From assembly GCA_018672475.1 (NCBI GenBank), contig JABHFS010000037.1, positions 1-41,632 of the forward strand: a stretch of DNA of 41,632 nt. Reading direction: 5' to 3'. The position numbers and the translations under genes are program-made. This stretch comes from Gemmatimonadota bacterium. Its GTDB lineage: Bacteria > Latescibacterota > UBA2968 > UBA8231. Of this stretch, positions 27,055 through 35,849 are shown in pieces (within the stretch, counting starts at the first letter, position 1; the number at the start of each line of letters is the position of its first letter). The notes beneath the pieces were generated by a model. That model was not told where the DNA came from. It saw only the letters and a list, made by a program, of their open reading frames with translations, and searched no databases.

Positions 27055-27711
27055 CTATTCATCAGGCAGTGCGATCTCCGGCGTTCTTCGGTCTAACACC
27101 TCTACTCCCTCGGGCACTTGGAAGGCAAAGACTTCGTCGTCTATTTTTTTATTGGTGCGATGGTCCTTGAGCCGGTAAGTGGTCAGGTTCCCATTGGCCT
27201 CGAGCTGCTCCACCTGCAACAAGAGCCATTTCTTGCGATCAACCCAGACCCGCATCCTTTCGACCACCGATACCTCGTTCTCGGGCGCCATGACCAGCAG
27301 ATAACAGGACCGCCCGTCCAGCTCATTTTCCTCGACGGCGATGGGCGTATACCGTTCGGAATAATCGAAAAACATCTCCCAGGGAGTCTTTACTTCGCCC
27401 TCATACGGACCGACTACGACCTGGCCATTGCGCTCGATATAAGACCAGATGGCCTCACCGTCAGAGACGATCACGTCACCGCCTTGCAATTCGATGCGAA
27501 AGCGATCCGGGCGGCTCAAGTAAATCCGCCCCTCGCGGTTGCGTTGTTTGTCGAGCACCGCCCAGTAGAATTTCTTCTCAAAACGCGCCGAGAAAGTCTT
27601 GTAATCAGTAAGGCGCTCCTGAACCTCGGCGATGATCTCGTCACCCGTAATCCCCATCACCGCACTCGGGACGAAGAACCAACAAAGCACAATCCACCAG
27701 AACGCCATCAT
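27055..27711 (-). CDS. lolA: Outer membrane lipoprotein carrier protein LolA
   Basis: A 218-residue periplasmic protein with a signal peptide (about 1-20) and the LolA half-barrel pattern: TFSARFEKKFYW, GRIYLSRPDRFRIEL, DGEAIWSYIERNGQVVVG, and RVWVDRKKWLLLQVEQLEANGNLTTYRL. It carries lipoproteins from the LolCD complex across the periplasm. Its gene lies five bases after ftsK, the same neighbour as in E. coli, and in the same run as the LolC/E and LolD genes. The C-terminal FAFQVPEGVEVLD is also family-typical. Confidence 0.93.
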   Translation of the reverse strand: MMAFWWIVLCWFFVPSAVMGITGDEIIAEVQERLTDYKTFSARFEKKFYWAVLDKQRNREGRIYLSRPDRFRIELQGGDVIVSDGEAIWSYIERNGQVVVGPYEGEVKTPWEMFFDYSERYTPIAVEENELDGRSCYLLVMAPENEVSVVERMRVWVDRKKWLLLQVEQLEANGNLTTYRLKDHRTNKKIDDEVFAFQVPEGVEVLDRRTPEIALPDE

Positions 27712-27716
27712 TAGCC

Positions 27717-30041
27717 TTAAGTCAACTCCTCTTCAGCCGTAAAATCCTCAATAAGAATCTGGCGCGGCTTAGCTCCCTCGGCCGGCCCGACGATATGCGC
27801 ATTTTCTAATTCGTCCATTAGTCGTGCGGCGCGGGAATAACCGACCTTCATCCGCCGTTGCAAAAACGATGTAGAAGCCTGTTGGTTCTCACAGACAATG
27901 CGTACGGCTTTGTCAAAGAGCTCGTCGCGTCCGTCCGAATCCGCATTAATCTCCGTATGTTCAGAAAAGATCGCAACTTCCTCGGCCTGGTAATCGCTCT
28001 CCTTCAAAGCCTCGACAAGACGCTCGGTTTCCTCTCCAGAAATAAAAGCTCCGTGCACGCGAATCGGCTCGCCCTGGCCGCCGGGCAAAAAGAGCATATC
28101 ACCCATACCCAGGAGGCGTTCGGCGCCATTGAAATCGAGAATTGTGCGCGAATCAGTCTTCGACGCCACCTGAAAGGCGATGCGCGAAGGGAAATTGGCC
28201 TTGATTACGCCGGTAATCACGTTTACCGAAGGCCGTTGTGTCGCCAGAATAATGTGAATGCCTACCGCGCGCGACTTCTGCGCCAAACCCATCAGCGACG
28301 TTTCCACATCGGCCGGTGCCGTCAGCATCAAATCGGCGAACTCGTCAATGACGACGACGATATAAGGCATCGACTTCTCGGGTTCGACACCGTCTTCCTG
28401 TGCCTCGGCATTGACGCGTTTGAGCTTATCGTTGTAGTCGGCCAGATTGCGCACGCCAAGCTTTGCCAGCTTCTGGTATCGGGCCTCCATTTCAGCCACT
28501 GCCCATTTCAACGCCTCTGAAGCTTTTTTGGGCTCGGTGATAACCGGCACCAGCAAGTGGGGTACATCGTTATACATCGTCAATTCAACCACTTTGGGAT
28601 CGACCATAATGAGACGCACCTCATCAGGTGTCGCCTTAAAAAGGATACTGCAGATCAGACAGTTCAGGCAGACGCTCTTGCCTGCCCCTGTCGCACCGGC
28701 CACCAGCAAGTGGGGCATCTTCGCCAGATCGGTAACCATCGGTTCGCCCGAAATGGTCTTGCCCAGGGCCATCGTCAACTTGGCGTCGGCACGGCTAAAG
28801 ACCTTGTCCTCGAGGATCTCACGCAAATAGACGATTTCCCGATCCTGGTTGGCGATTTCCACACCCACCACGGATTTCCCCGGCACCGGAGCCTGGATGC
28901 GAATGCCCTTGGCGCTCATGACCCGCGCCAAATCGTCGGACAGCGAAGCAATACGGTTTACCTTGACGCCCGCCGCCGGCTCCACTTCATAACGTGTCAC
29001 CACCGGGCCCGGGCTTACTTCCACGATCTTACCTGCCACGTCAAAATTGCCTAATGCATCTTCCAAAATCTTGGCGTTGTCTAACAATGTTTCCCTGGGA
29101 ATACCGCCGCCGCCGTCGCCGGGTACCTCGTCGAGCAGTTTGACCGACGGCGTCTTATAACGCCCGCTAGATTTCTTGCGTCCGACGGACTTCTCAACCT
29201 TGGGCGCGGGGGGAGCCTTTTCTTTTTTCTTCACCGGCCGTTCATTGTTCTTTGCCGCCACCCCCGGCGCTTTCATGGAGTCAACAATCACCGGCTCCAT
29301 AGAAGGCCGACGGTTGATCTCGGGCAAAGTTTCCTCTACAGTCTCGATCTCGTCCTCTTCGGGCTCTTCATCTTCTTCCGGTTCCTCATCGCGCTCGACC
29401 ATCCGAGCAGCAATGCGGGCAGCCCGACGTTCGCGCCAAGCCACAAACCAGAGCCCAGGTTGCCGCCAAACCCAAGTCGCACCATTTCGAAAGGCAGCCG
29501 CGATCCAGAGCACCGCCTGACCCAATGGCCGCAAACTCAAATCCGTCGTCAGTACCAGCACAGCGATAAAGAGCGCGCCCAACAGAACGGCCGACCCCAG
29601 TCTCCCTAGGTAAGGTATCAGGACGAGCAGGCTAATTTGGGTTCCCAACACGCCGCCCAGTTTGAAAGCCGTGTGCGGTGAATAGGCGGGCAAACCAGTA
29701 GCTATGCTGAAAAGCACGGCCATCCCCAAAAGCCCCAAACCACGATAAGCCGCGATGACCATCGGCTCGTAGCGCAACCTATTCCAACCCCAGAACAATA
29801 AAAGTAGGGGCCAGACATAAGCGGCCAATCCCATGATGGTAAAAGCACCATAAGAAAGATAGGCACCGATCCTACCGCCCCAATTGAACCCTTCTGACGC
29901 CGGCCGACTCGAATTGGGATAGTCCAACGTCGAATGGGAAACAAGACCGATAACTAAAAATGCACTTAGGCCGATGAGGAGCACACCAGTCGCCTGGGCC
30001 CCCTTCTTGCCTTTTAGAAGTTGGTTCACAAACTCGGACAT
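27717..30041 (-). CDS. ftsK: DNA translocase FtsK/SpoIIIE
   Basis: A 774-residue motor that pumps DNA during chromosome segregation at the division septum. Four or five N-terminal membrane segments (about 15-185) are followed by a short acidic/basic linker (EEDEEPEEDEIE, then KKKEKAP), the alpha/beta motor domain with Walker A AGATGAGKSVCLN and Walker B YIVVVIDEFADLM, and the C-terminal gamma winged helix (STSFLQRRMKVGYSRAARLM) that reads KOPS-type sites. The ATG at 30041 was chosen over a TTG at 30092, although its ribosome-binding site GGAG lies a long 11 bases upstream. It is the first gene of the run leading to mcsB. Confidence 0.95.
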   Translation of the reverse strand: MSEFVNQLLKGKKGAQATGVLLIGLSAFLVIGLVSHSTLDYPNSSRPASEGFNWGGRIGAYLSYGAFTIMGLAAYVWPLLLLFWGWNRLRYEPMVIAAYRGLGLLGMAVLFSIATGLPAYSPHTAFKLGGVLGTQISLLVLIPYLGRLGSAVLLGALFIAVLVLTTDLSLRPLGQAVLWIAAAFRNGATWVWRQPGLWFVAWRERRAARIAARMVERDEEPEEDEEPEEDEIETVEETLPEINRRPSMEPVIVDSMKAPGVAAKNNERPVKKKEKAPPAPKVEKSVGRKKSSGRYKTPSVKLLDEVPGDGGGGIPRETLLDNAKILEDALGNFDVAGKIVEVSPGPVVTRYEVEPAAGVKVNRIASLSDDLARVMSAKGIRIQAPVPGKSVVGVEIANQDREIVYLREILEDKVFSRADAKLTMALGKTISGEPMVTDLAKMPHLLVAGATGAGKSVCLNCLICSILFKATPDEVRLIMVDPKVVELTMYNDVPHLLVPVITEPKKASEALKWAVAEMEARYQKLAKLGVRNLADYNDKLKRVNAEAQEDGVEPEKSMPYIVVVIDEFADLMLTAPADVETSLMGLAQKSRAVGIHIILATQRPSVNVITGVIKANFPSRIAFQVASKTDSRTILDFNGAERLLGMGDMLFLPGGQGEPIRVHGAFISGEETERLVEALKESDYQAEEVAIFSEHTEINADSDGRDELFDKAVRIVCENQQASTSFLQRRMKVGYSRAARLMDELENAHIVGPAEGAKPRQILIEDFTAEEELT

Positions 30042-30181
30042 ACTGCCGGATACTCCGCGAATAGACTGCAGGGAAGCACGCAGATAGGACAAAGAGACAA
30101 AGAGAAGGAGGTAACAATACTTAGGGGTAGGGGGTATTTATAATATAAGTAAAAAATATTCTTTTTGCATCCCCAACGTGT

Positions 30182-32326
30182 TTAGACCATACCGCTGCGT
30201 TTGCGCAAAAGCCATTCCGACGCCAATAGCACAATCGCGAGCAAACCCGGCCATAGCGGCCCCCACAAAGCCTGGGTCTGTGCTTTTTCGACCAACTTTT
30301 TGCTCGGGGCCAGTTTTTTCAACACATCTTCCCAAGCGGAAAGCGGATGGGCTGAACCACCGCTCGCGCGCGCCAATTCAGCTAAGAGCAATTGGTCGGC
30401 TCGCAAATCGCTAAACTCAATGCTATGCTCTTCAATCACAAATCGGCCGGCGTCGGTCCCGATCTCAACGCCATCCACCTCGGCGAGGACTTCATATTGA
30501 TACGCCCCAGGTGCCAAGCCGCCGTAGAGGCCGCGATAGTGTCCCGCCCCTTGTTCCCGCAGCTCAAACACTTCTCCCCCTGCTAACTTGACACCCACCG
30601 AGGCTCCCCGTTGCGGCCTCAATAGTTCATCAAAAACCTGGGCCGAAAAAACGACTTCCTCACCAGCGCGATAAACGTGGCGCTCGGTCGATGCACGAAT
30701 CCGCCCGCTCGATGCGTCGAGCGCTAGCCACTTCGTCGCATTGCGCCAAAATTCCCTGATCGTCCGCGGCTGTCCGTCAACGCCGCTGCTCATTAGGTCT
30801 AGGCGCCAGAACGATGCGGCCAGAGCCACCATGACCTTGCCTTTGCCATAGGTCCCCGTCGCGATGATCGGCACACGCCCTGCCCCTTCAATTAATACCA
30901 TGGGGCCTGGATCTTGTTGGATCGTACGAAAATAACCGGGTAATGGCGGCAGTCGAATCCATGGGTCCCCCTCATTGGCCTGTAGACGCACTATTGGATG
31001 ATGCCGCCCTTCGGCACTAATTCGCAATAATCCCTCGTCGGCAACATAAGGGGAGGACGGAGTCGGTTGCAGCGGCATTAGCTCAGCCAACGGGGAGTCG
31101 GCCCGCCAATCCTTGGCGGTTTTTACACCACCGACAAAGACCAATCCCGTTCCCGAATGAACCTGCCGGACTATATCTTGGGCTGGTGCTCCATTGAGCA
31201 ACCACGCCCCAGGGTTGACCAAGAACACCACGTCCCGATCCTGTAAGACGGTTGCTTGCCACTCCACTCCACCATATAGAGCGTCGTCTTCACGCTGTAT
31301 CAGCGTCTCGACAACAATATTGGAATCGGCGGCGAGGCTTCGACGTAAAAAAGTCAAGTCAGTGCTGGGCCCCCCCGCCAACAACAACGCCCGTGTCCGT
31401 TCTTCGAGAATTCGCGTAAATACCAGGACCTCGTTATCGGCGCGCGTGAATTCTCCCTCTACCGGGGTAACAACAAGGCGAAAAATCCGCGGTCCTGCTT
31501 GTTGTGGCGTTATGTTGAACGAGACACTCTGTATCTGCCCTTGGCCACCCAATACCAAGGATTGCCGTTGCAGTTCGCGTTCGCCCTCATAAAGCAAAAC
31601 TTCTGCCTGTCGACCATCGTAACCCCAACTACGCAGTTCCGCGTCGATTTGCTGTCTCTGACCGATATACCCGGTTTCGACCGTACGCACGCTAGCCAAC
31701 TGGATATCAGCCGGCATTTCTTCGCCTCCGACGCCCAAGGCATATACCGGCACGCCCAGCTCATCGGCGAGTTGCACCGGATCGCGTCCCAGATTATGAG
31801 CTCCGTCGGAAAACAAGAGGATGCCCTGTACCCGCTCCCTTTCGCCAACCGACTCTACGGCCGTTGCAATCGCCTGTGCAATATTGGTGGCCTGACCACC
31901 GACATTCACTGCAGCAACCGTATCCAACGCCAAGGGATAGACCGATTCGGCAAAACCCCAGGCGCGAATTTCAGCTTGGTCCAGGCCTGCTCTCCAATCC
32001 TCCGACTTCAGTACGGGGAAAATTTGTTCGAGGCGAGTACGGCCTTGCTCAGTGGTTTTCATACTCGGGCTCGTATCGAGCAAAACCAATACCATAGGCC
32101 GAATGACTTGCTGACTCCACCATCCCACAACCGGTTCGGCCAGGAGCGACAACAACAAACCCAAGGCGGCGGTGCGCAATGCAACAAGCACCACTCGCCG
32201 CATTGGTTCAACTTCGGGGTGTGTATACCGATAAACCCAACCGACAAAAGCACCCAACACCGGCAGGAGGAGAAGGAAGTAGCCGCTTCCTTCTAGGTAG
32301 AAACTGCTATCCGACCATTTAAACAC
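30182..32326 (-). CDS. Membrane VWA-domain protein with glutamine-amidotransferase-like region
   Basis: A 714-residue protein: two N-terminal membrane segments (about 15-32 and 45-72), a von Willebrand A domain with an intact MIDAS start DTSPS (84-88), GQATNIAQA and LLFSDGAHN, then a region resembling class I glutamine-amidotransferase folds (RALLLAGGPSTD, TGLVFVGGVKT) that lacks an obvious catalytic triad, a beta-rich domain, and a final membrane segment (about 690-707) with a basic tail. Proteins of this type resemble the BatA-like and planctomycete-type VWA membrane proteins; the role is unknown, probably metal-dependent protein binding in the periplasm. The start is a GTG 12 bases after tsaD with no clear ribosome-binding site. 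Confidence 0.75.
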   Translation of the reverse strand: MFKWSDSSFYLEGSGYFLLLLPVLGAFVGWVYRYTHPEVEPMRRVVLVALRTAALGLLLSLLAEPVVGWWSQQVIRPMVLVLLDTSPSMKTTEQGRTRLEQIFPVLKSEDWRAGLDQAEIRAWGFAESVYPLALDTVAAVNVGGQATNIAQAIATAVESVGERERVQGILLFSDGAHNLGRDPVQLADELGVPVYALGVGGEEMPADIQLASVRTVETGYIGQRQQIDAELRSWGYDGRQAEVLLYEGERELQRQSLVLGGQGQIQSVSFNITPQQAGPRIFRLVVTPVEGEFTRADNEVLVFTRILEERTRALLLAGGPSTDLTFLRRSLAADSNIVVETLIQREDDALYGGVEWQATVLQDRDVVFLVNPGAWLLNGAPAQDIVRQVHSGTGLVFVGGVKTAKDWRADSPLAELMPLQPTPSSPYVADEGLLRISAEGRHHPIVRLQANEGDPWIRLPPLPGYFRTIQQDPGPMVLIEGAGRVPIIATGTYGKGKVMVALAASFWRLDLMSSGVDGQPRTIREFWRNATKWLALDASSGRIRASTERHVYRAGEEVVFSAQVFDELLRPQRGASVGVKLAGGEVFELREQGAGHYRGLYGGLAPGAYQYEVLAEVDGVEIGTDAGRFVIEEHSIEFSDLRADQLLLAELARASGGSAHPLSAWEDVLKKLAPSKKLVEKAQTQALWGPLWPGLLAIVLLASEWLLRKRSGMV

Positions 32327-32338
32327 GTCGAAAGAGGG

Positions 32339-33346
32339 CTAACACAGACTGAGGCGGGGAGCAACGTCTAGAGCGAAATCATCTCGGACGCCGCGGTTGA
32401 GGTAAAACGTGCCTACGGCTCCGATCATAACAGCATTGTCGGTGCACAAAACAGGAGACGGACAGTAGAATGGGATATCACGACGCTCGATCTCGTCACG
32501 CAACCGATGACGTAGGCGCTTATTGGCGGCAACTCCACCTGCCAGACAGACCGCCCGAACATCCGTTTGCTGCAAGGCCAAAATCGTTTTATCAACCAAG
32601 GTGTCAACCACCGCTTCCTGAAAACTGGCAGCAATATCCACTAGCTGACGATCGCGTTCTTGCAGATCCAATTTTCGCACATAATTCAGCACCGCAGTTT
32701 TTAGACCGCTAAAACTGAAATCCGTTTCTCCCGACAAAGGCCGGGGAAAGCCAATCGCCTTGGCATCACCTCGCTCAGCAAGTTCAGCGATAATTCGCCC
32801 CCCCATAACGACACCTTCGCGAGGCAAAAGCTCCAATAGCTTAGCAACCTTATCAAACGCTTCCCCCGCCGCGTCATCCCGCGTTCGGCCGAGCAACTGA
32901 TAGGAACCAAGTTCCTCCACTAAGATCAACTCAGTGTGGCCACCCGACACCAACAAGGTCAAAAAAGGCACCTCGACCTGCTGTTCGACTAAATTGGAAA
33001 ATACGTGGCCTTCAAGGTGATGGACGCCAATTAACGGCTTGCCTTGTGCCATGGCCAAGCCTTTTGCCAATGAGAGCCCAACGAGCAAGGCCCCCACCAA
33101 ACCGGGTCCCCGGGTCACTGCCACACCGTCTATATGCGTCCAATCGACACCGGCATCCTCCATAGCTTTTCTGACGACCGGCACCAAAGTTCTCATATGG
33201 GCGCGCGAAGCTAGTTCGGGGACAACTCCACCATAACGAGCATGATCTTGCTGCGAATAAATAACATTGGAATGCACAGCGTACGATTCATCGACTACAG
33301 CCGCCGCCGTTTCGTCACAGGATGTCTCGATGCCCAAAACCAACAT
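32339..33346 (-). CDS. tsaD: tRNA N6-threonylcarbamoyladenosine transferase TsaD
   Basis: A 335-residue cytoplasmic enzyme with the ASKHA fold. It transfers threonylcarbamoyl to A37 of ANN-decoding tRNAs, with TsaB, TsaC and TsaE (none in this window). The motifs GIETSCDETAAAVV, the metal-binding histidines in GVHHLEGHVFSN, LLVSGGHTEL, FSFSGLKTAV, and LAGGVAANKRLR are all intact. The ATG at 33346 has AGGGGA upstream and lies four bases after the CdaR-like gene stop. Confidence 0.97.
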   Translation of the reverse strand: MLVLGIETSCDETAAAVVDESYAVHSNVIYSQQDHARYGGVVPELASRAHMRTLVPVVRKAMEDAGVDWTHIDGVAVTRGPGLVGALLVGLSLAKGLAMAQGKPLIGVHHLEGHVFSNLVEQQVEVPFLTLLVSGGHTELILVEELGSYQLLGRTRDDAAGEAFDKVAKLLELLPREGVVMGGRIIAELAERGDAKAIGFPRPLSGETDFSFSGLKTAVLNYVRKLDLQERDRQLVDIAASFQEAVVDTLVDKTILALQQTDVRAVCLAGGVAANKRLRHRLRDEIERRDIPFYCPSPVLCTDNAVMIGAVGTFYLNRGVRDDFALDVAPRLSLC

Positions 33347-33350
33347 TTTC

Positions 33351-34280
33351 TTAATCCCCTACCAAGTTAACTTCGGATGGAGTTATACTTAGCACATCAA
33401 AAAATGGCGCCTCAGCATTGCGAATCGGCAAACTATCCCCCTGGAACTCAGCGTAATCCACATATAACTCTATATCTTTAATCGGATCGAGTTGGGCGAT
33501 AACATCAACTCCGCCGCGCACTTTCACCCTGGCAATCGCTGGATCAGGCCTTAACTGGACATTGCCACCATTGCGCATCTTTATCGGCACACCGGATAGG
33601 TCATCTTCAGCCAATATCTGTATATCGGCGCGGATTCTTACACTCCGGGGATTCAGTACGAGACGCGTCCGTTCTGGATGCCGCAAGGCAGATACAAGAT
33701 CAACTTCTTCGCGAATCTCTTGCAATTTAACAGAATCCGTCGCAATGTAATCCAATTTTTCGACTTGTGCTTGCGGGCCAGTCACTCTGACAAACAAAGG
33801 CTCTGTCAACACTGGACCAACCAGTATATGTGCTTCAGCTACTTCTAATTGTAATTCTGCCCGAACCGGGACATCCCGCTCCATTTTGCGATCCAATACG
33901 ATCTCGATCTCTTTAGGGTCGATGATCTCTGAAATCTGCACATCCAAGTCCGTTGCCCGCTTCTCAATCTGAGCAGGCAACAACCTATAAGTCCGGGTGT
34001 TTCCTTCAACCTTAATACGCAAGACAAAAGCATCACCGTCTAGCTGTAGTAAGTCTTTACCTCGTCCCGTTGCCAAAACCCGAACAGTGGAAGGTATTTC
34101 ACTAGCAACAATCATCTCATCCTCAACCCCATCGCCCGGTGGAGGATCCTCGACCAGAAGGCGGACTTCGGTCTCCGTTTCATAGAGTTGCTCAGTGATT
34201 GCGTGAAACCACAGAAAAACGGCCAGAACTATTGCTCCAGCCTTGATTCCCCAATCGCCTATTTTTATAGTAGCCAACAA
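33351..34280 (-). CDS. YbbR/CdaR-like membrane-anchored protein
   Basis: A 309-residue protein with one N-terminal membrane segment (about 12-30, GIKAGAIVLAVFLWFHAI) followed by several YbbR-like beta domains of about 80 residues, visible in repeated patterns such as VPVRAEL, VRVTGP, VDLVSAL and LNPRSVRIRADI. In Firmicutes CdaR regulates the diadenylate cyclase CdaA and sits next to it; no cdaA or glmM is here. The frame starts at TTG 34280 or 34277, directly after an in-frame TGA, with no clear Shine-Dalgarno and only about ten bases after a terminator T tract, so its expression signals are unusual. Function in this organism is unproven. Confidence 0.78.
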   Translation of the reverse strand: MLATIKIGDWGIKAGAIVLAVFLWFHAITEQLYETETEVRLLVEDPPPGDGVEDEMIVASEIPSTVRVLATGRGKDLLQLDGDAFVLRIKVEGNTRTYRLLPAQIEKRATDLDVQISEIIDPKEIEIVLDRKMERDVPVRAELQLEVAEAHILVGPVLTEPLFVRVTGPQAQVEKLDYIATDSVKLQEIREEVDLVSALRHPERTRLVLNPRSVRIRADIQILAEDDLSGVPIKMRNGGNVQLRPDPAIARVKVRGGVDVIAQLDPIKDIELYVDYAEFQGDSLPIRNAEAPFFDVLSITPSEVNLVGD

Positions 34281-34289
34281 TCAAGCCTA

Positions 34290-34324
34290 TAAAAAAGAAA
34301 AAGCTCCTCTCAAAAGAGGGAGCC
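34290..34324 (-). terminator. Rho-independent terminator after the zinc-ribbon gene
   Basis: On the minus strand GCTCC-C-TCT pairs with AGA-GGAGC across a TTTG loop (8 bp with one bulged C; 34303-34323), followed by TTTTTCTTTTTT. It ends the moaD-moaE-phosphatase-zinc ribbon unit just before the CdaR-like gene. Confidence 0.8.
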
Positions 34325-34384
34325 TTTTCTCATTGCCTACGACACTCGTATCCTTAACTCTGTGCAAAACAAGAGCCAAGCATG

Positions 34385-34579
34385 TTACTTGTACGATTCT
34401 TTGAGTTCCTTACCGACGCTCAATTCACCATTATCGATTCTAAGATGGTACCCGCAATCTGGATTTGTACAGGCCCATGCTTTATAGTGAATTGCCGCGC
34501 CATCCCTTCCGTAGTCGGAAAGCGGTACCAAAACACCGGAATTGCACTTCAAACACGACGGAAAATTTCCGATCTCCAT
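34385..34579 (-). CDS. Small zinc-ribbon protein of unknown function
   Basis: A 64-residue protein with two cysteine pairs, C9-x2-C12 and C37-x4-C42 (ACTNPDCGYHLRI), spaced as in a zinc ribbon like those at topoisomerase I C-termini. The ATG at 34579 has AGGAAAG close upstream; longer frames to 34621 (ATG) or 34630 (TTG) have poorer sites. It lies about 90 bases after the phosphatase gene and just before a terminator. I do not recognise the family; nucleic-acid or protein binding is plausible but not shown. Confidence 0.6.
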   Translation of the reverse strand: MEIGNFPSCLKCNSGVLVPLSDYGRDGAAIHYKAWACTNPDCGYHLRIDNGELSVGKELKESYK

Positions 34580-34670
34580 TCTTTCCTGCCCTCCCTTCCA
34601 GTGGTCGAATGGATAGGTCATTAAAAACAAGCCTATCCTTCCTTCAATTTACTTGTAAGACCCTTCTATG

Positions 34671-35153
34671 TCAACTCGATACACTCTTAGTATTCATATA
34701 GACTTCGTAATCATATACAGCCAGTTCTTGGTCAGCCGTTTCTACCGAACCTGGACGAAGTTTTCGTACTTGAGCCAAGGCTTCGGCAGTATTACTTCCC
34801 ATTTGCACTAAATAGCTAGCGAGCATTGTTCCCGTGCGACCCAGACCAGCACTACAATGAACAACCACAGGTGACTTTTTTTTCAATGATTCGTCAACAA
34901 ATTTAGTGAATGCAATGACATCCTCAAGAGCTGGCGGGTGCATATCAGGTATAGGCAAATGTAAATACGCCATATTAGAGACATCAACTCTATGCAATTC
35001 CAGAGGCCACTCGGTCAACGATACGATTGCCCGAATACCCTCCTCATATAGAATATCTAAATCTCTTTTGAGCTGAGCATCATCTCCCCACCCGCCAATC
35101 TGCCCCGAACCGGCCAGAATACCTTCTACTAGCCAGTTAAAATTGACCAACAT
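34671..35153 (-). CDS. Dual-specificity protein phosphatase
   Basis: A 160-residue cytoplasmic phosphatase of the Cys-based superfamily (DUSP/DUSP23-like). The active-site loop is VVVHCSAGLGRTGT with Cys100 and Arg106, and the likely general acid is Asp70 (PIPDMHPP). It should remove phosphate from Tyr or Ser/Thr residues or from small phosphorylated molecules; the substrate is unknown. The ATG at 35153 follows the TAG of moaE with one base between, so it is translationally linked to molybdenum-cofactor genes, an unexpected pairing. No kinase of the Tyr/Ser type is in the window. Confidence 0.9.
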   Translation of the reverse strand: MLVNFNWLVEGILAGSGQIGGWGDDAQLKRDLDILYEEGIRAIVSLTEWPLELHRVDVSNMAYLHLPIPDMHPPALEDVIAFTKFVDESLKKKSPVVVHCSAGLGRTGTMLASYLVQMGSNTAEALAQVRKLRPGSVETADQELAVYDYEVYMNTKSVSS

Positions 35154-35154
35154 G

Positions 35155-35595
35155 CTAGTTGCCCGAATGAGCGGCCTGTGGACCTTCTATCCAACTCTCA
35201 CCGTCTTCACCTACTTCTTTTTTCCATATTGGAACTACTTGTTTGAGCCGGTCTATTGCGTATTGACATGCCGCAAAAGCTTCAGATCGATGTGGACTTG
35301 AAACTGCGATCAATACACTAATTTCGCCTATTTCGAGCCTGCCAACCCTGTGGAGAATGCCCAAATTGACAATACCCCAGCGCGATTTGATTTCATCACC
35401 GATCTCCTTCATTTTCTTCTCAGCCATATCAGCATAGGCTTCATATACCAAATGATCGGTCCGTTTCTCACCCGAATGATTTCGCACCACGCCTGCAAAA
35501 ATAGCAACAGCACCATTTGTATCTTGTAAGACATCCTGATAAAGCGCATCCGGATGAATTGTTTTTTCTATAATTTTGAACACATTACCCACCAC
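35155..35595 (-). CDS. moaE: Molybdopterin synthase large subunit MoaE
   Basis: A 146-residue subunit that, with MoaD thiocarboxylate, inserts two sulfurs into precursor Z to make molybdopterin. GAVAIFAGVVRNHSGEKR, LVYEAYADMAEKKM, HRVGRLEIGEISVLIAVSSPHR and the catalytic-lysine segment VVPIWKKE are all present. The start is a GTG: either 35595, overlapping the 3' end of moaD by 11 bases, or 35586. The gene is followed by the phosphatase gene after one base. No moaA, moaC or moeA is in the window. Confidence 0.93.
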   Translation of the reverse strand: MVGNVFKIIEKTIHPDALYQDVLQDTNGAVAIFAGVVRNHSGEKRTDHLVYEAYADMAEKKMKEIGDEIKSRWGIVNLGILHRVGRLEIGEISVLIAVSSPHRSEAFAACQYAIDRLKQVVPIWKKEVGEDGESWIEGPQAAHSGN

Positions 35596-35830
35596 TTACG
35601 GGAGGTATAAAAGCAACTTCATCTCCCGGATTCAAGATAGCATTGCCGTCAACATACTCTGCATTGACTGCAATCGACAAAACATTATTTATTGTTGCTA
35701 ATTCCGGATATTTCACCAATAAGACGTTTTTTAGATCTTCGACCTGGGATCCTTCGCCTACATCTAAGTCAAGTTCTCTATTGCCAACAATATCGCGACA
35801 AGCAGCAAAAAATAGAGCTTTAATTTTCAT
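35585..35830 (-). CDS. moaD: Molybdopterin synthase sulfur carrier MoaD
   Basis: An 81-residue ubiquitin-like protein ending in the required Gly-Gly (FIPPVSGG), where the C-terminal thiocarboxylate forms before sulfur transfer in the MoaD-MoaE complex. MKIKALFFAACRDIVG at the start and AVNAEYVD and NPGDEVAFIPP are typical. The ribosome-binding site is weak. It is first of the unit moaD-moaE-phosphatase-zinc ribbon. Confidence 0.92.
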   Translation of the reverse strand: MKIKALFFAACRDIVGNRELDLDVGEGSQVEDLKNVLLVKYPELATINNVLSIAVNAEYVDGNAILNPGDEVAFIPPVSGG

Positions 35831-35849
35831 TTAAAATCACTTTAGGGCG

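Noticed and set aside
30093..30120. Plus-strand AAGGAGG-like ribosome-binding site upstream of ftsK
   Set aside because: No start codon or open frame follows it on the plus strand; it is probably chance.
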